64,000 nucleotides of DNA, from contig SCQS01000048.1 of assembly GCA_004299705.1 (NCBI GenBank), forward strand, positions 1-64,000, given 5' to 3'. Shown piece by piece: positions 27,633 to 38,764 of the stretch (its first letter is position 1; each line of letters begins with the position of its first letter). This DNA comes from Rhodanobacteraceae bacterium. Lineage in GTDB: Bacteria > Pseudomonadota > Gammaproteobacteria > Xanthomonadales > Rhodanobacteraceae. The notes under the pieces are model-generated. The model saw nothing but the letters and a program-made list of their open reading frames with translations. It was not told the DNA's origin and did not search any database. The position numbers and the translations under genes were made by a program.

Positions 27633-28053
27633 CAACCAGGTGGCGCGAGCCCGCGCCGGGAACCGCGGCCAGCGCGACACGCTCATCAAACGTTGCAAAG
27701 CAAGCGCCGTGGCGCGATGCCAACGCCAGCAGATAGGCATCCGTCAACTGTCTGGGTGTCAGCAGACTGCGCCATTCAAACGCGGCTTCGTCCAGCAGAC
27801 TCGCGTCATCGGGGAGAAACGCGTGATGTCGCGTAAGGGTCGCTTCACGCAAAAGCGTCGCGGCTTGGGCAGGCGTGACGTGGCCCGGGTACGCCGGCTG
27901 CGACAGGATGCGTACGCAGCCGTTTTCCGTGATCGGGCACGATGCCCATCCATGTCGGACATTGGCCGCAAGCCACGCCCGGGCACGGCCGTGGTGTACG
28001 TGCGCTGCATCCAGCAACGCGATCAGCACGTTGACGTCAAGCAGCGCTCGCAT
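27625..28053 (-). CDS. vapC: PIN-domain toxin VapC
   Basis: 142-residue PIN-domain ribonuclease, the toxin of a type II toxin-antitoxin pair. The metal-binding acidic residues are visible: D7 in [12 protein letters not shown], the central E43 in ITENGCVRI, and late aspartates in [10 protein letters not shown] and ATFDERV. The start overlaps the vapB stop (TGATG), giving the usual antitoxin-first coupling. Target RNA is unknown; tRNA cleavage is common in the family. Confidence 0.9.
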   Translation of the reverse strand: MRALLDVNVLIALLDAAHVHHGRARAWLAANVRHGWASCPITENGCVRILSQPAYPGHVTPAQAATLLREATLTRHHAFLPDDASLLDEAAFEWRSLLTPRQLTDAYLLALASRHGACFATFDERVALAAVPGAGSRHLVVI

Positions 28054-28295
28054 CAAACGCCTTCGCGTTCACGCAGGCGCTCGACGGTTTCGTCGCTGAC
28101 GAGGCGCCCCTTGGCCGCGAGCGGCTTGAACCCGTAAAAAGCCGGCTCCTCGGCGACGCCTTCCGAAGGCTTCGAGCCGGTCAGGGCTTCGCGGGCGAGC
28201 TCGGACAGAACCTTGCCTGCCGTTTCACCGCTGCGTCGTGCAAGGCCCTTTACTGCGGTCAACACGTCGCTGTCGATGTCGAGCGTGGTGCGCAT
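28053..28295 (-). CDS. vapB: VapB-type antitoxin (ribbon-helix-helix)
   Basis: 80-residue antitoxin. The N-terminus MRTTLDIDSDVLTAVKGLA is a ribbon-helix-helix DNA-binding fold, and the C-terminal half, with AFYGFKPLAAKGRLVSDETVERLRE, would wrap the toxin. The ATG at 28295 is chosen because it begins the RHH strand. Upstream is a strong promoter overlapped by three direct repeats, the likely operator. Codon use looks like that of the neighbours. Confidence 0.87.
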   Translation of the reverse strand: MRTTLDIDSDVLTAVKGLARRSGETAGKVLSELAREALTGSKPSEGVAEEPAFYGFKPLAAKGRLVSDETVERLREREGV

Positions 28296-28326
28296 GGCGG
28301 AATCCCAGCTATCAATGGACGACTGG

Positions 28327-28361
28327 ATGTTATGACATCTGATGCACTGATGCAATGATGC
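28327..28361 (-). promoter_or_regulatory. vapBC promoter with repeated TGATGCA operator
   Basis: On the minus strand TTGCAT, 17 bases and TAACAT form a good sigma-70 promoter (28355-28327). Three direct repeats of TGATGC(A) with 8-base spacing (28340, 28348 and 28356 on the plus strand) cover the -35 box. RHH antitoxins bind such short repeats, so VapB autoregulation is likely. The promoter starts at the 3' end of rimO. Confidence 0.65.
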
Positions 28362-28367
28362 CGCAAC

Positions 28368-29684
28368 TCACGCCAGCACGGCTTCCAGATCGTGCGCGCC
28401 CGCGCCCATGACGTGCACTTGCACGAACTGCCCTGACTTCAAGGCCAAGCCATCCGTGATCCGCACCACGCCGTCGATCTCGGGGGCATCCGCCATCGAG
28501 CGCGCGATGGCGCCATTGGCACCCACTTCGTCCACCAGAATTTTCAAAGTGCGGCCGATCTTCTTCTGCAGTTTCGCGGCGGAAATCTCCGCCTGCACCG
28601 CCATGAAACGTTCCAGCCGATCTTCCTTCAATTCATCGGGTACCGGATCGGGCAACGCATTGGCCTTGGCGCCGCCGACGGGCGAGTAAGCGAACGCGCC
28701 CACACGATCGAGTTGCGCTTCATGCAGGAAATCCAGCAACTCCTCGAACTCGGCGTCGGTTTCGCCGGGAAAGCCGACGATGAAGGTGCTGCGGATCGTC
28801 AGATCGGGGCAAGCCTTGCGCCACGCGTGGATGCGCTCCAGCGTCTTGTCGATGTTGCCGGGACGCTTCATCAACTTGAGGATGCGCGGGCTGGCGTGCT
28901 GGAACGGGATGTCGAGATACGGAAGGATTCTCCCTTCCGCCATCAGCGGGATCACTTCGTCGACGTGCGGATACGGGTACACGTAGTGCAGGCGCACCCA
29001 TGCGCCGAGTTCGCCCAAACCGCGGCAGAGGTCGGTCATGCGCGTCTGGTACGCAGCGCCGCGCCACGCGCGTTCCGCGTAACGCACATCGACGCCATAC
29101 GCACTGGTGTCCTGCGAAATCACCAGCAATTCCTTGACGCCGGAGCGCACCAGTTTCTCGGCTTCGATCAGCACCTCATCGATCGGTCGCGAAACAAGGT
29201 TCCCGCGCATCGACGGGATGATGCAGAAGGTGCAGCGGTGGTTGCAGCCTTCGGAAATCTTCAGGTACGCGTAGTGCTTTGGGGTCAGCTTGATGCCCGT
29301 GTCGGGCACGAGGTCCACGAATGGATCGTGCGGCTTCGGGAGCGCCGCGTGCACCGCACCCATCACGTTGGCGTAATCCTGCGGGCCGGTGATCGCCAGC
29401 ACCTCGGGATAGGCCTCGCGGATCAGCGCATCGCGCTTGCCGAGGCAGCCCGTCACGATGACCTTGCCGTTCTCGTGCAGCGCCTCGCCGATCGCGTCCA
29501 GCGATTCCTGCACTGCTGCGTCGATGAAGCCGCAGGTGTTGACGATCACCGCGTTGGCCTTGTCATAGCGCGGCACGATCTCGTAGCCCTCGGCCTGCAA
29601 CTGGGTGAGGATGCGTTCGGAATCGACCAGCGCCTTGGGGCAGCCGAGGCTGACGAAACCGACTTTGGGATTGGGGATGGGCAT
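28368..29684 (-). CDS. rimO: Ribosomal protein S12 methylthiotransferase RimO
   Basis: Radical-SAM methylthiotransferase that modifies Asp89 of ribosomal protein S12. The 438-residue protein has the N-terminal UPF0004 cluster cysteines C15, C51 and C80, the radical-SAM site C147, C151, C154 in [18 protein letters not shown], and a C-terminal TRAM domain. The [14 protein letters not shown]-terminus distinguishes RimO from MiaB. It appears monocistronic; vapBC follows downstream on the same strand from its own promoter. Confidence 0.96.
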   Translation of the reverse strand: MPIPNPKVGFVSLGCPKALVDSERILTQLQAEGYEIVPRYDKANAVIVNTCGFIDAAVQESLDAIGEALHENGKVIVTGCLGKRDALIREAYPEVLAITGPQDYANVMGAVHAALPKPHDPFVDLVPDTGIKLTPKHYAYLKISEGCNHRCTFCIIPSMRGNLVSRPIDEVLIEAEKLVRSGVKELLVISQDTSAYGVDVRYAERAWRGAAYQTRMTDLCRGLGELGAWVRLHYVYPYPHVDEVIPLMAEGRILPYLDIPFQHASPRILKLMKRPGNIDKTLERIHAWRKACPDLTIRSTFIVGFPGETDAEFEELLDFLHEAQLDRVGAFAYSPVGGAKANALPDPVPDELKEDRLERFMAVQAEISAAKLQKKIGRTLKILVDEVGANGAIARSMADAPEIDGVVRITDGLALKSGQFVQVHVMGAGAHDLEAVLA

Positions 29685-29745
29685 GGGCGAACACGCTTGG
29701 GTGAACCGGTAATTTTACAGGCTTTGGCCCGCCACCATCCGCGCG

Positions 29746-31401
29746 TCACAAGCTGGCCTTGTCCAACATGCCCATCAATTTTGGTTTGCGTCGATGCAGC
29801 TCCCGAACGTGCGCCACCAGCGGACGCCATTCGGACACCTGCAGCAACTTCGACGCTTCACTCAGGTTCGCGACCAACCGCTTGTAGTCACTGGCGCTGT
29901 TCAATGCTTCGGCCTGCGCCTGTGCGACACGCAGATAAAACGCGCCGGCGTCGGCCGGAAATTTGTGCTTCGCTTCCCCGGCCAGAACCAGCAGCACATG
30001 CAACGCCACCGGCTTTGCACGCGCCAGTTGCAGCGCCGTGTCGAGATCGCCGTCGTGCAGCAACAACATGATGCGCGTGGACACGGCGCCGCCGCGGCGT
30101 TCGGTTTCCAGCTTTGCCACCGCTTCCAGCGCACGTTGTCGCCACGCCGGCCATTGCCCGCCGGCCAAGCGCTTCAGCGCATCCCAATGGCCATCGACAG
30201 AATGCTCCAGAAAGTTTTGCCAGACCTGTTGCAACGCTTCCTCGCCCATGCCCGCGTCGGCAAGGCATTCCGCCAGCGCCGCGCGCAGGCGGGAATCCTC
30301 CGGGAACTTCTTGACCGCCGCTTCCGCCCACGCCAGCGCCTCGCGGTCGCGACCGAACTCGCGCAGACTTTCCAATACCCGCAGGTGATCCCAGGCGTGC
30401 GTCAGATCGCGCCGCAACACCCGTTGCAGCAATTCGAAGTCACCCGCGCAGCGCGCAAGCTCTTCCGTGCGGCGGCACACGCCGAAGGACTCGTCGTAAC
30501 GATTGTCGGGCCTGGCGGGTGGCAGGCGCTCGAACTCGGCCAACACGCGCTTGGCGTAGTCCGCCTGGCCCGCGGCGCCCAGCGCATCCCAGAAATCCGC
30601 CAGCGACAGCAACTCCCAGCCGTCCGCGCAGACCAGCGGATACAAAGTCTTCGCCAGCGCCTTGTCCGGCTTCGCCGCCTTGCAGGCATCGGCGTACAGT
30701 GCGGCGATCTCGCGCAGGCACTCGCCGATCGCACCGGCGGAATCGTCGGCGCCACCGTCGTATACCTTGATAAGGCGCTTCAACGCGTATTCGCACAACG
30801 CGCGGCACTCGGCAGGATCGCGCTGCAGCACGTCACGCAATTGTTCGATGGCCGCATCCAGCCGCCGCGCGTAACGGATCGCGCCGTGGTAATCCAGCCA
30901 GCCACCGGTATTGAACAGCTTGCCCAACGCCGTCTTCAGCGCATCGGGCTGCTCGGCGGCGCGATACAGCAACAGGCGTTTTTCGATGTCGCGATCCTCC
31001 AGCGCCAGCTCGTGCAACCAGCCCGACAGACGTTCGACGGGTTGCGCGCGCAGGAACGCCAGCAACTCGCCGGGTTGGCGCGCCGCCGCCGGTGCGGACT
31101 CGCCTTCGGCATCTCCTGCATCCGAATCTTCCTTGCGCGCTGTCAGCACCGCCGCCACCAGGTGCTTGCAGAACACGCCGCCGTCGGCGGCAGGACAATC
31201 GCAGTGCCACGTCCACTGCTTGCCTTCGCGTCGCAGCCACAGACCATAGGTTTCGCTGCCGTACGCCTCGCCTGTCAGGGACGACTCCGTCGCCTGCGTC
31301 AGGCTGATCCGCCCGTCGCTGTAGTAGCCGTGGCCGCGCAACAACGCCTGTTCGCCTGCCCATTCCAGCAATTGCCGGTTGTCTGGAAAGCCTGTGCCCA
31401 T
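29746..31401 (-). CDS. SWIM zinc-finger protein with helical repeats
   Basis: 551-residue protein with an N-terminal SWIM zinc finger (C67, C69, C78, H80, pattern CxCx8CxH) after a degenerate DNA-binding-like strand region. The remaining 450 residues are helical TPR-like repeats rich in Ala and Leu, such as [14 protein letters not shown] and [16 protein letters not shown] proteins of this kind are seen near MoxR or helicase genes and near defence loci; the function is unknown. It is divergent from the type I restriction-modification genes across only 38 bases, so the two may share control. Confidence 0.82.
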   Translation of the reverse strand: MGTGFPDNRQLLEWAGEQALLRGHGYYSDGRISLTQATESSLTGEAYGSETYGLWLRREGKQWTWHCDCPAADGGVFCKHLVAAVLTARKEDSDAGDAEGESAPAAARQPGELLAFLRAQPVERLSGWLHELALEDRDIEKRLLLYRAAEQPDALKTALGKLFNTGGWLDYHGAIRYARRLDAAIEQLRDVLQRDPAECRALCEYALKRLIKVYDGGADDSAGAIGECLREIAALYADACKAAKPDKALAKTLYPLVCADGWELLSLADFWDALGAAGQADYAKRVLAEFERLPPARPDNRYDESFGVCRRTEELARCAGDFELLQRVLRRDLTHAWDHLRVLESLREFGRDREALAWAEAAVKKFPEDSRLRAALAECLADAGMGEEALQQVWQNFLEHSVDGHWDALKRLAGGQWPAWRQRALEAVAKLETERRGGAVSTRIMLLLHDGDLDTALQLARAKPVALHVLLVLAGEAKHKFPADAGAFYLRVAQAQAEALNSASDYKRLVANLSEASKLLQVSEWRPLVAHVRELHRRKPKLMGMLDKASL

Positions 31402-31430
31402 GTTTTGTATTTTGCAATATTTGTTATAGC
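31402..31430 (+). promoter_or_regulatory. hsdM promoter in an AT-rich divergent gap
   Basis: GTTTTG, 17 bases and TATAGC precede the hsdM ATG by nine bases, so the message would begin almost at the start codon. The gap is strikingly AT-rich compared with its surroundings and contains a TTTTGCAATATT imperfect palindrome around TTGCAA. The HTH fused to HsdM could bind here and control both divergent genes. Confidence 0.5.
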
Positions 31431-31439
31431 ATTCACGTC

Positions 31440-33233
<1,794 letters not shown>

Positions 33234-33285
33234 GCACGATCAAACCCCTGCGCCCCATTTCGCCTCGCACCATTCCTTCCCTCGT

Positions 33286-33415
33286 CGTCATTCCGGGGCC
33301 GCCCGCGCTTTCTGCGGGCGGAACCCGGAATCCAGCTTTTCGTATTTCGTCGTCACCCCAGAGCTGGATTCCGGGTTCGGCCTGCGATGGAGCCGCAGGC
33401 CGCCCCGGAATGACG
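33286..33415. repeat. CGTCATTCCGGGG palindrome between hsdM and hsdS
   Basis: Left end CGTCATTCCGGGGCCGCCCG and right end CGCCCCGGAATGACG are inverted repeats; an inner GATTCCGGGTT motif and several small hairpins lie between. It is a full-size member of the TCGTCATTCC family. It separates hsdM from hsdS by 280 bases in an operon where the other genes nearly touch. Confidence 0.85.
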
Positions 33416-33467
33416 AATTTGGGGACAGTCTGGTGAACACATCGCCCCACCTGAACACCCAGCGCCT

Positions 33468-33500
33468 GTCATTCCCGCGCAAGCGGGAATCCAGTGGCGT
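33468..33500. repeat. Half copy of the TCATTCCCGC palindrome before hsdS
   Basis: GTCATTCCCGCGCAAGCGGG followed by AATCCAGTGGCGTTG is one arm of the same family. It lies immediately before the chosen hsdS ATG. If hsdS began at the GTG at 33433, this repeat would be translated into its N-terminus. Confidence 0.75.
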
Positions 33501-33513
33501 TGAATGCGCCACA

Positions 33514-34797
33514 ATGCCATCGGGTTGGCAATCCTTCGCGATTGGTGATCTGTTCGAGATCGGCGCTGGCAAATCCGTTACGCCACAAGCGCGAAACGGC
33601 GAACGTGCGCACCCGTTCCTGCGCACATCGAACATTTTCTGGGGCCGCGTGGACGTCTCCGATGTCAGCACCATGCACTTCACTGACGAGGAGATCGAGA
33701 GTAAAAGTTTGCGCGTCGGCGACTTGCTCGTCTGCGAAGGGGGCGACATTGGTCGCTCTGCCATCTGGAGCGGAGAACTGCAACATTGCGGATTCCAGAA
33801 CCATTTACATCGTTTGCGCGCGAGGAGTGACGATGTCGTTGCGCGGTTCGCGATGTACTACTTGCAGGCAGGCTTTACTCAGCTTGGCATCTACGAAGGT
33901 GCGGGCAACAAAACCACCATCCCGAATCTTTCGCGCAGCCGGTTGGCGGCGCTCAAAATCCCCCTCCCCCCCAAACCCGAACAGCAAAAAATCGCGGCGG
34001 TGCTATGGAAGATCCAGCGCGCCATCGCGGTGCAGGATCGCCTGCTCGACGCCACCGCCGACCTGAAGCAGTCGGCCATGCAACGCCTGTTCACCCACGG
34101 CACCCGTGGCGAACCGCTGAAGGACACCCCCATCGGCCCGATGCCGGAGAGTTGGACGCCGACACCAATCGGGTCACTTGGCACTGTCGTCACGGGCTCA
34201 ACTCCCAAAACATCTGTTGCAGGTTTCTACGTGAACGGCGATCTCCCCTTCATTGCTCCGGGCGACATCGGCGAAGCCACGGAAATTTCCGACACCGTGA
34301 AGAAGATCACCGAAGCAGGGATGGCAGTATCTCGCGTGCTCCCCGCCGGGAGCACATGCGTAGTCTGCATTGGGTCCAGCATCGGGAAAGTGGGATTCAG
34401 CACGCAAGAACGCTCGGCAAGCAACCAACAAATCAATTCCATCATTCCGAACGACTCATATGACGCTCGCTACGTTTGCCACCTGCTTCAATTCCATTCC
34501 AAGCATGTCGCAAGTCGCGCCGCGCCGAGTCCGGTCGCCATTCTGAGCAAGTCGCAATTTTCAGCGATTGAATTGCCGGTTTCAGAAGATGCCGGCGAAC
34601 AACGCGCCATCGCCTCCGCCCTCGCCGCGATCGACCGCAAACTGGTGCACCACCGCAGGAAGCGCGCCGCGCTGGACGCGCTGTTCCAGACCACCCTGCA
34701 CGACCTGATGACTGCGCGCCGACGCGTCGTCGATCTCGAAATCGACGTATCGGAAGTCGCCGATTCCGTCCAACCGCCGCAAGGAGCCGCCGCATGA
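33514..34797 (+). CDS. hsdS: Type I restriction-modification specificity subunit
   Basis: 427-residue DNA-recognition subunit with two target-recognition domains and two coiled coils. TRD1 runs from the start to about 150. The first conserved coiled coil follows PLPPKPEQQKIAAVLWKI, with the LKQSAMQRLFTHG end. TRD2 starts near PIGPMPESWTPTPIG, and the second coil contains GEQRAIASALAAIDRKL and the ALFQTTLHDLMT end. The ATG at 33514 gives the family N-terminus (GWQSFAIGDLFEI). A GTG at 33433 with GGGGACAG upstream is an alternative. It overlaps dinD by ATGA. The recognised DNA sequence cannot be predicted by eye. Confidence 0.92.
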   Translation: MPSGWQSFAIGDLFEIGAGKSVTPQARNGERAHPFLRTSNIFWGRVDVSDVSTMHFTDEEIESKSLRVGDLLVCEGGDIGRSAIWSGELQHCGFQNHLHRLRARSDDVVARFAMYYLQAGFTQLGIYEGAGNKTTIPNLSRSRLAALKIPLPPKPEQQKIAAVLWKIQRAIAVQDRLLDATADLKQSAMQRLFTHGTRGEPLKDTPIGPMPESWTPTPIGSLGTVVTGSTPKTSVAGFYVNGDLPFIAPGDIGEATEISDTVKKITEAGMAVSRVLPAGSTCVVCIGSSIGKVGFSTQERSASNQQINSIIPNDSYDARYVCHLLQFHSKHVASRAAPSPVAILSKSQFSAIELPVSEDAGEQRAIASALAAIDRKLVHHRRKRAALDALFQTTLHDLMTARRRVVDLEIDVSEVADSVQPPQGAAA

Positions 34798-35663
34798 AGA
34801 AGGAAATCATCACCCGCCTGCACAAGAGCTTCGAGCAACATGCCCACGAACGCGACGGCGTCGAGTACTGGACCGCACGCGAGTTGCAAGGCCTTCTGGG
34901 CTACACGGATTGGCGCAACTTCCTGCAAGTTGTGGAGAAAGCAAAAATGGCTTGCCAGAACGCCAAGCAGCCAGTGGCAGACCATTTCGTTGACGTCAAC
35001 AAAATGGTCGAGATCGGATCGGGCACCTCGCGCGGCATCGATGATATCGCCCTCACCCGCTACGCCTGCTACCTGATCGCACAGAACGGCGATCCGCGCA
35101 AGGATGCCATCGCCTTCGCGATGACCTACTTCGCGGTGCAGACGCGCAGGCAGGAGCTGATCGAGCAGCGGCTGGCCGAGTTCGAGCGCGTGCGGGCACG
35201 CGAGAAATTGACCCTGTCGCAAAAGGAACTGGCCGGCGTGCTGTTCGAGCGCGGCATCGACAGCCAGGGTTTCGCCCGCATCCAGAGCAAGGGCGACGCG
35301 GCGCTGTTCGGCGGCTTCACCACTGGCGACATGAAGAAGAAGCTCGCGGTGCCCGGCAACCGGCCGCTGGCGGATTTCCTGCCGACCATCACCATCAAGG
35401 CCAAGGATTTCGCCAACGAAGTGACCAACCTGCAGGTCAAGCAGCAGGACCTGCGCGACGAACCCGGCATCAGCCGCGAGCACGTCAAGAACAACCAGGA
35501 CGTGCGCAAGATCCTCACCGACCGCAACATCCGGCTGGAGTCGCTGCCACCCGGCGAGGACGTGAAGAAAGTCGAGCGGCGGCTGAAGTCGGAGGAGAAG
35601 AAGCTGCCGAAGCAAGGCAAGGCGCTGGCCAGATCGAAGACCAGCGGAAAGCCGGATAAATGA
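34794..35663 (+). CDS. dinD: DinD-like DNA-damage-inducible protein
   Basis: 289-residue homologue of E. coli DinD. The family features YWTARELQGLLGY, RNFLQVVEKAKMACQN and a SQKELAGVLFERG central part are clear. DinD (274 residues) binds RecA filaments and inhibits RecA-dependent strand exchange. Its ATG overlaps the hsdS stop by four bases, so it is made with the specificity subunit, and hsdR follows after 152 bases. The lysine-rich tail is longer than usual. No LexA box is seen just upstream because the gene is inside the operon. Confidence 0.88.
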   Translation: MKKEIITRLHKSFEQHAHERDGVEYWTARELQGLLGYTDWRNFLQVVEKAKMACQNAKQPVADHFVDVNKMVEIGSGTSRGIDDIALTRYACYLIAQNGDPRKDAIAFAMTYFAVQTRRQELIEQRLAEFERVRAREKLTLSQKELAGVLFERGIDSQGFARIQSKGDAALFGGFTTGDMKKKLAVPGNRPLADFLPTITIKAKDFANEVTNLQVKQQDLRDEPGISREHVKNNQDVRKILTDRNIRLESLPPGEDVKKVERRLKSEEKKLPKQGKALARSKTSGKPDK

Positions 35664-35717
35664 CCACCCCAGCTACCCTTTCGGGAGAGCCCCCGGGGCT
35701 CTTGTCACAGGGGTGGG
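35664..35717 (+). promoter_or_regulatory. Nested hairpin element before hsdR
   Basis: An outer stem CCACCCC/GGGGTGG (35664-35670 with 35710-35716) encloses two hairpins: CCC-TTTC-GGG (35676-35685) and AGAGCCCC/GGGGCTCT (35686-35702). This is a three-way-junction design in the 152-base dinD-hsdR gap, the only long gap after hsdS. It could be an attenuator or processing site that delays hsdR. It matches no riboswitch class that can be named from sequence alone. Confidence 0.45.
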
Positions 35718-35815
35718 ACCTTTGAAGGAAGGCGCCGGACGGCTCTAGAAACCCGCGGTCGCAACAAGCAAGTGCAACTTCCAGCGCCCGCGCACATGAT
35801 GCCACACACACCGCG

Positions 35816-38764
35816 ATGAGCAAACCCAAGCCATCCAACCACCTGCCTCCGAAGTTGGCACTCGAATCCACCACCGTCCAGTTCGCACTGGTCGAGCACG
35901 CAGCCGCGGTCGGCTGGGTGAAAGTGACGCCCGAGGCAGCGCTGGCCAGGCGCGGCGGCGAAGGCGGGCTGTTCTTCCGCGATGAACTGGAAGCGGCGCT
36001 GCTGCGGCTGAACCCCGGCGTGGTCACCGTCGCCGAAGTGCCGGGCATCGTGTCGCGGCTGGAGGCGATTCCGGCCAGCATTGAAGGCAACCGCGAGATG
36101 CTGGACTGGCTGCGCGGCTTGAAGTCGATCTTCGTCGAATCCGAAAAGCGCCAGCGCAACGTGCGGCTGGTGGATTTCGACGACGCGCCGGGCAGCAATG
36201 TGTTCCAGGTGACGTGGGAGTGGCCGTACCGCAACGGCCGCAGGGGCAACCGCGCGGACGTGATGTTCCTCGTCAACGGCGTGCCGGTGGCGATCGTCGA
36301 GAACAAGAATCCGAAGTCGATGGATGCGATGGAAAAGGCGCTGGGCCAGTTGCGCCGCTACGAATTGGAAACGCCGGAAATGCTGGCCGCGCCGCAGGTG
36401 TTCAACATCACCCACCTGATCGAGTATTTCTACGGCGCCACCTGGAACTGGCAGCGCAAGTTCGTGTTCAACTGGAAGCAGGAAACGCCCGGCAGCTACG
36501 AGGAGCGAGTGCAGCATTTCTTCCAGCACGCACGCTTCCTGGCGCTGCTGCGCGACTGGATCGTGTTCTACGTCGAGGACGACGAACTGCGCAAGACCAT
36601 CCTGCGCCAGCACCAGACCCGCGCCGCACTGAAGGTGGTCGAGCGCTGCGCCGAAGATGCGAAACACAGCGGCCTGGTCTGGCACACGCAGGGTTCCGGC
36701 AAGACCTTCACCATGATCACGGCGGCGCGGCTGATCCTGGAAAACCCGGCGCGCTTTCCGGGCGCGACGGTGCTGATGGTGATCGACCGCAACGAACTGG
36801 AAGGCCAGCTAGCCGGCTGGGTGGAGCGGTTGCTGGGCGAACTGCAGGGCAGCGGCATCGCGGTGGAAATCGCCGCGCGCAAGACACATCTGCGCGAGCT
36901 GCTGCACCGGCAGTTCAGCGGCCTGATCGTCACCATGATCCACAAGTTCGACAAGCAGGACGCCAACCTGTCGACGCGCGCAAACGTATTCGTGTTGATC
37001 GACGAGGCGCACCGCTCCACCGGCGGGGACCTCGGCAACTACCTGATGGGCGCGTTGCCCAACGCCACCCTGATCGGATTCACCGGCACGCCGGTGGACC
37101 GGACCGCCTACGGCAAGGGCACCTTCAAGACCTTCGGCCACGAGGACGCATCGGGGTATCTCGACAAGTATTCGATCGCTGAATCCATCGCCGACGGCAC
37201 CACCGTGCCGTTGCGCCACACACTGGCGCCCGCGAAGGTGTTGCTGCCCGAGGAGAAGCTGGAAAAGGAGTTCTACGCGCTGGCGGCAACCGAGTGCATC
37301 ACCGACGTCGCCGACCTGAACCGGATTCTGGATCGCGCGGTGAGCCTGCGCGCGTTCCTGAAGGCCGATGCGCGTGTGGACGCGGTGGCGCGTTTCGTGG
37401 CGCAGCACTTTCGCGAGAACGTCGAACCGCTGGGCTACAAGGCGTTCCTGGTCGGCGTGGACCGCGAAGCCTGCGCGATCTACAAGCAGGCGCTGGACCA
37501 ATATCTGCCGCCGGAATGGTCGGTGCCGGTGTACACGTCCAGCGCGGCGGATGCGGTCGATCACCCGTTGGTGGCGCGCTACCAGTTGAGCGCCGACGAG
37601 GAGAAGCGCGTCCGCAAGCAATTCCGCAAACCCGGCGCGGACCCAAGAATCCTGATCGTCACGGACAAACTGCTGACCGGCTACGACGCACCGGTGCTGT
37701 ACGCGATGTACCTCGACAAACCGATGCGCGACCACGTGCTGCTGCAGGCCATCTCGCGCGTCAACCGGCCGTACGAAGACGATGCGGGCCGGCGCAAGCC
37801 CTGCGGCCTGATCGTCGATTTCATCGGCATGCTGCGCGACTTGAAGAAGGCGCTGGCGTTCGATTCGCAGGACGTCTCGGGCGTGATCGAAGACCTCGAC
37901 CTGTTGCTGGACGATTTCAGGCGCGAACTGGCCGATGCGGAAGCGGACTACCTTGTTTCGGCTTCCGGCGGCAACGACAAACAACTGGAACGCCTGCTCT
38001 ACAACGCGCTGCTGGAACCGGAGGCGCGGCAAGCCTTCATCGACCGCTACCGCCGCATCGAATCGTTATACGAAATCCTGTCGCCCTCGCCCGAACTGCG
38101 CGCGCACATCGCGAGCTACCGCAGGCTGGCCGATCTGTACCTGATGGTGCGCAACGCTTACGGTGCGCCCACCGCGTTCCACGGCGACGTCGCGCGCAAG
38201 ACCGAGCACATGATCCGCGAAACGGCCGCGAGTTACGGCCCCGTCGCGGCGGGCAAGACCATCGAATTCAACCTGCAAACGCTGGAATCACTGCGCGGCC
38301 AAGACGGCGACGACAACGGCAAGGTCATCAACCTGGTGCGCGCCATCGAACAGGAAGCGGAAGACGCAGGCGCGCAGCAGCCGGTATTGCTGGGTCTGGC
38401 CGAGCGTGCACGCGCGATCCTCGACGCGCTGGAACGGCGCGGCGTCAGCACCGCCGAGGCCATGACGCAGATCGAGGCGCTGGTGAAGGAACGCGCCGAA
38501 GCCGATGCGGAACGCGAACGCTCCGGGCTCGATCCCGTGACGTTTTCCATCTTCTGGAAGCTGCACGGCGAGGGGTTCAAGGATCCACGCAGGGCGGCCG
38601 GGGAAATCGTTGCGGCAGGACGCAGGTTCCCCGATTTCACCGACAACGCCGAGGAACTGCGCCAGTTGAAGGCCGAGATCTACCGCAGCCTGATGCGTGA
38701 AGTAGCGGGTGCGCGCATGGTCGCACTCGGCGAAGCCTTGCTGCGGCTGCTGGCACACCGCTGA
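35816..38764 (+). CDS. hsdR: Type I restriction endonuclease subunit R
   Basis: 982-residue motor and nuclease subunit. The N-terminal PD-(D/E)xK-like nuclease has D148 and E162-N-K164 in VAIVENKNP. The SF2 helicase has Walker A HTQGSGKT (290-297), DEAH (396-399), and motif VI in LLQAISRVNRPY. The long C-terminal domain is helical. The ATG at 35816 gives the family N-terminus (SKPKPSNHLPPKLALES). Its TGA overlaps the ATG of the small peptidase gene (TGATG). The nuclease residues appear intact, so the system looks active. Confidence 0.95.
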   Translation: MSKPKPSNHLPPKLALESTTVQFALVEHAAAVGWVKVTPEAALARRGGEGGLFFRDELEAALLRLNPGVVTVAEVPGIVSRLEAIPASIEGNREMLDWLRGLKSIFVESEKRQRNVRLVDFDDAPGSNVFQVTWEWPYRNGRRGNRADVMFLVNGVPVAIVENKNPKSMDAMEKALGQLRRYELETPEMLAAPQVFNITHLIEYFYGATWNWQRKFVFNWKQETPGSYEERVQHFFQHARFLALLRDWIVFYVEDDELRKTILRQHQTRAALKVVERCAEDAKHSGLVWHTQGSGKTFTMITAARLILENPARFPGATVLMVIDRNELEGQLAGWVERLLGELQGSGIAVEIAARKTHLRELLHRQFSGLIVTMIHKFDKQDANLSTRANVFVLIDEAHRSTGGDLGNYLMGALPNATLIGFTGTPVDRTAYGKGTFKTFGHEDASGYLDKYSIAESIADGTTVPLRHTLAPAKVLLPEEKLEKEFYALAATECITDVADLNRILDRAVSLRAFLKADARVDAVARFVAQHFRENVEPLGYKAFLVGVDREACAIYKQALDQYLPPEWSVPVYTSSAADAVDHPLVARYQLSADEEKRVRKQFRKPGADPRILIVTDKLLTGYDAPVLYAMYLDKPMRDHVLLQAISRVNRPYEDDAGRRKPCGLIVDFIGMLRDLKKALAFDSQDVSGVIEDLDLLLDDFRRELADAEADYLVSASGGNDKQLERLLYNALLEPEARQAFIDRYRRIESLYEILSPSPELRAHIASYRRLADLYLMVRNAYGAPTAFHGDVARKTEHMIRETAASYGPVAAGKTIEFNLQTLESLRGQDGDDNGKVINLVRAIEQEAEDAGAQQPVLLGLAERARAILDALERRGVSTAEAMTQIEALVKERAEADAERERSGLDPVTFSIFWKLHGEGFKDPRRAAGEIVAAGRRFPDFTDNAEELRQLKAEIYRSLMREVAGARMVALGEALLRLLAHR

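Noticed and set aside
33433-33513. GTG start of hsdS at 33433
   Set aside because: It would translate a palindromic repeat into the protein; the ATG at 33514 starts at the family N-terminus. It is kept only as an alternative.
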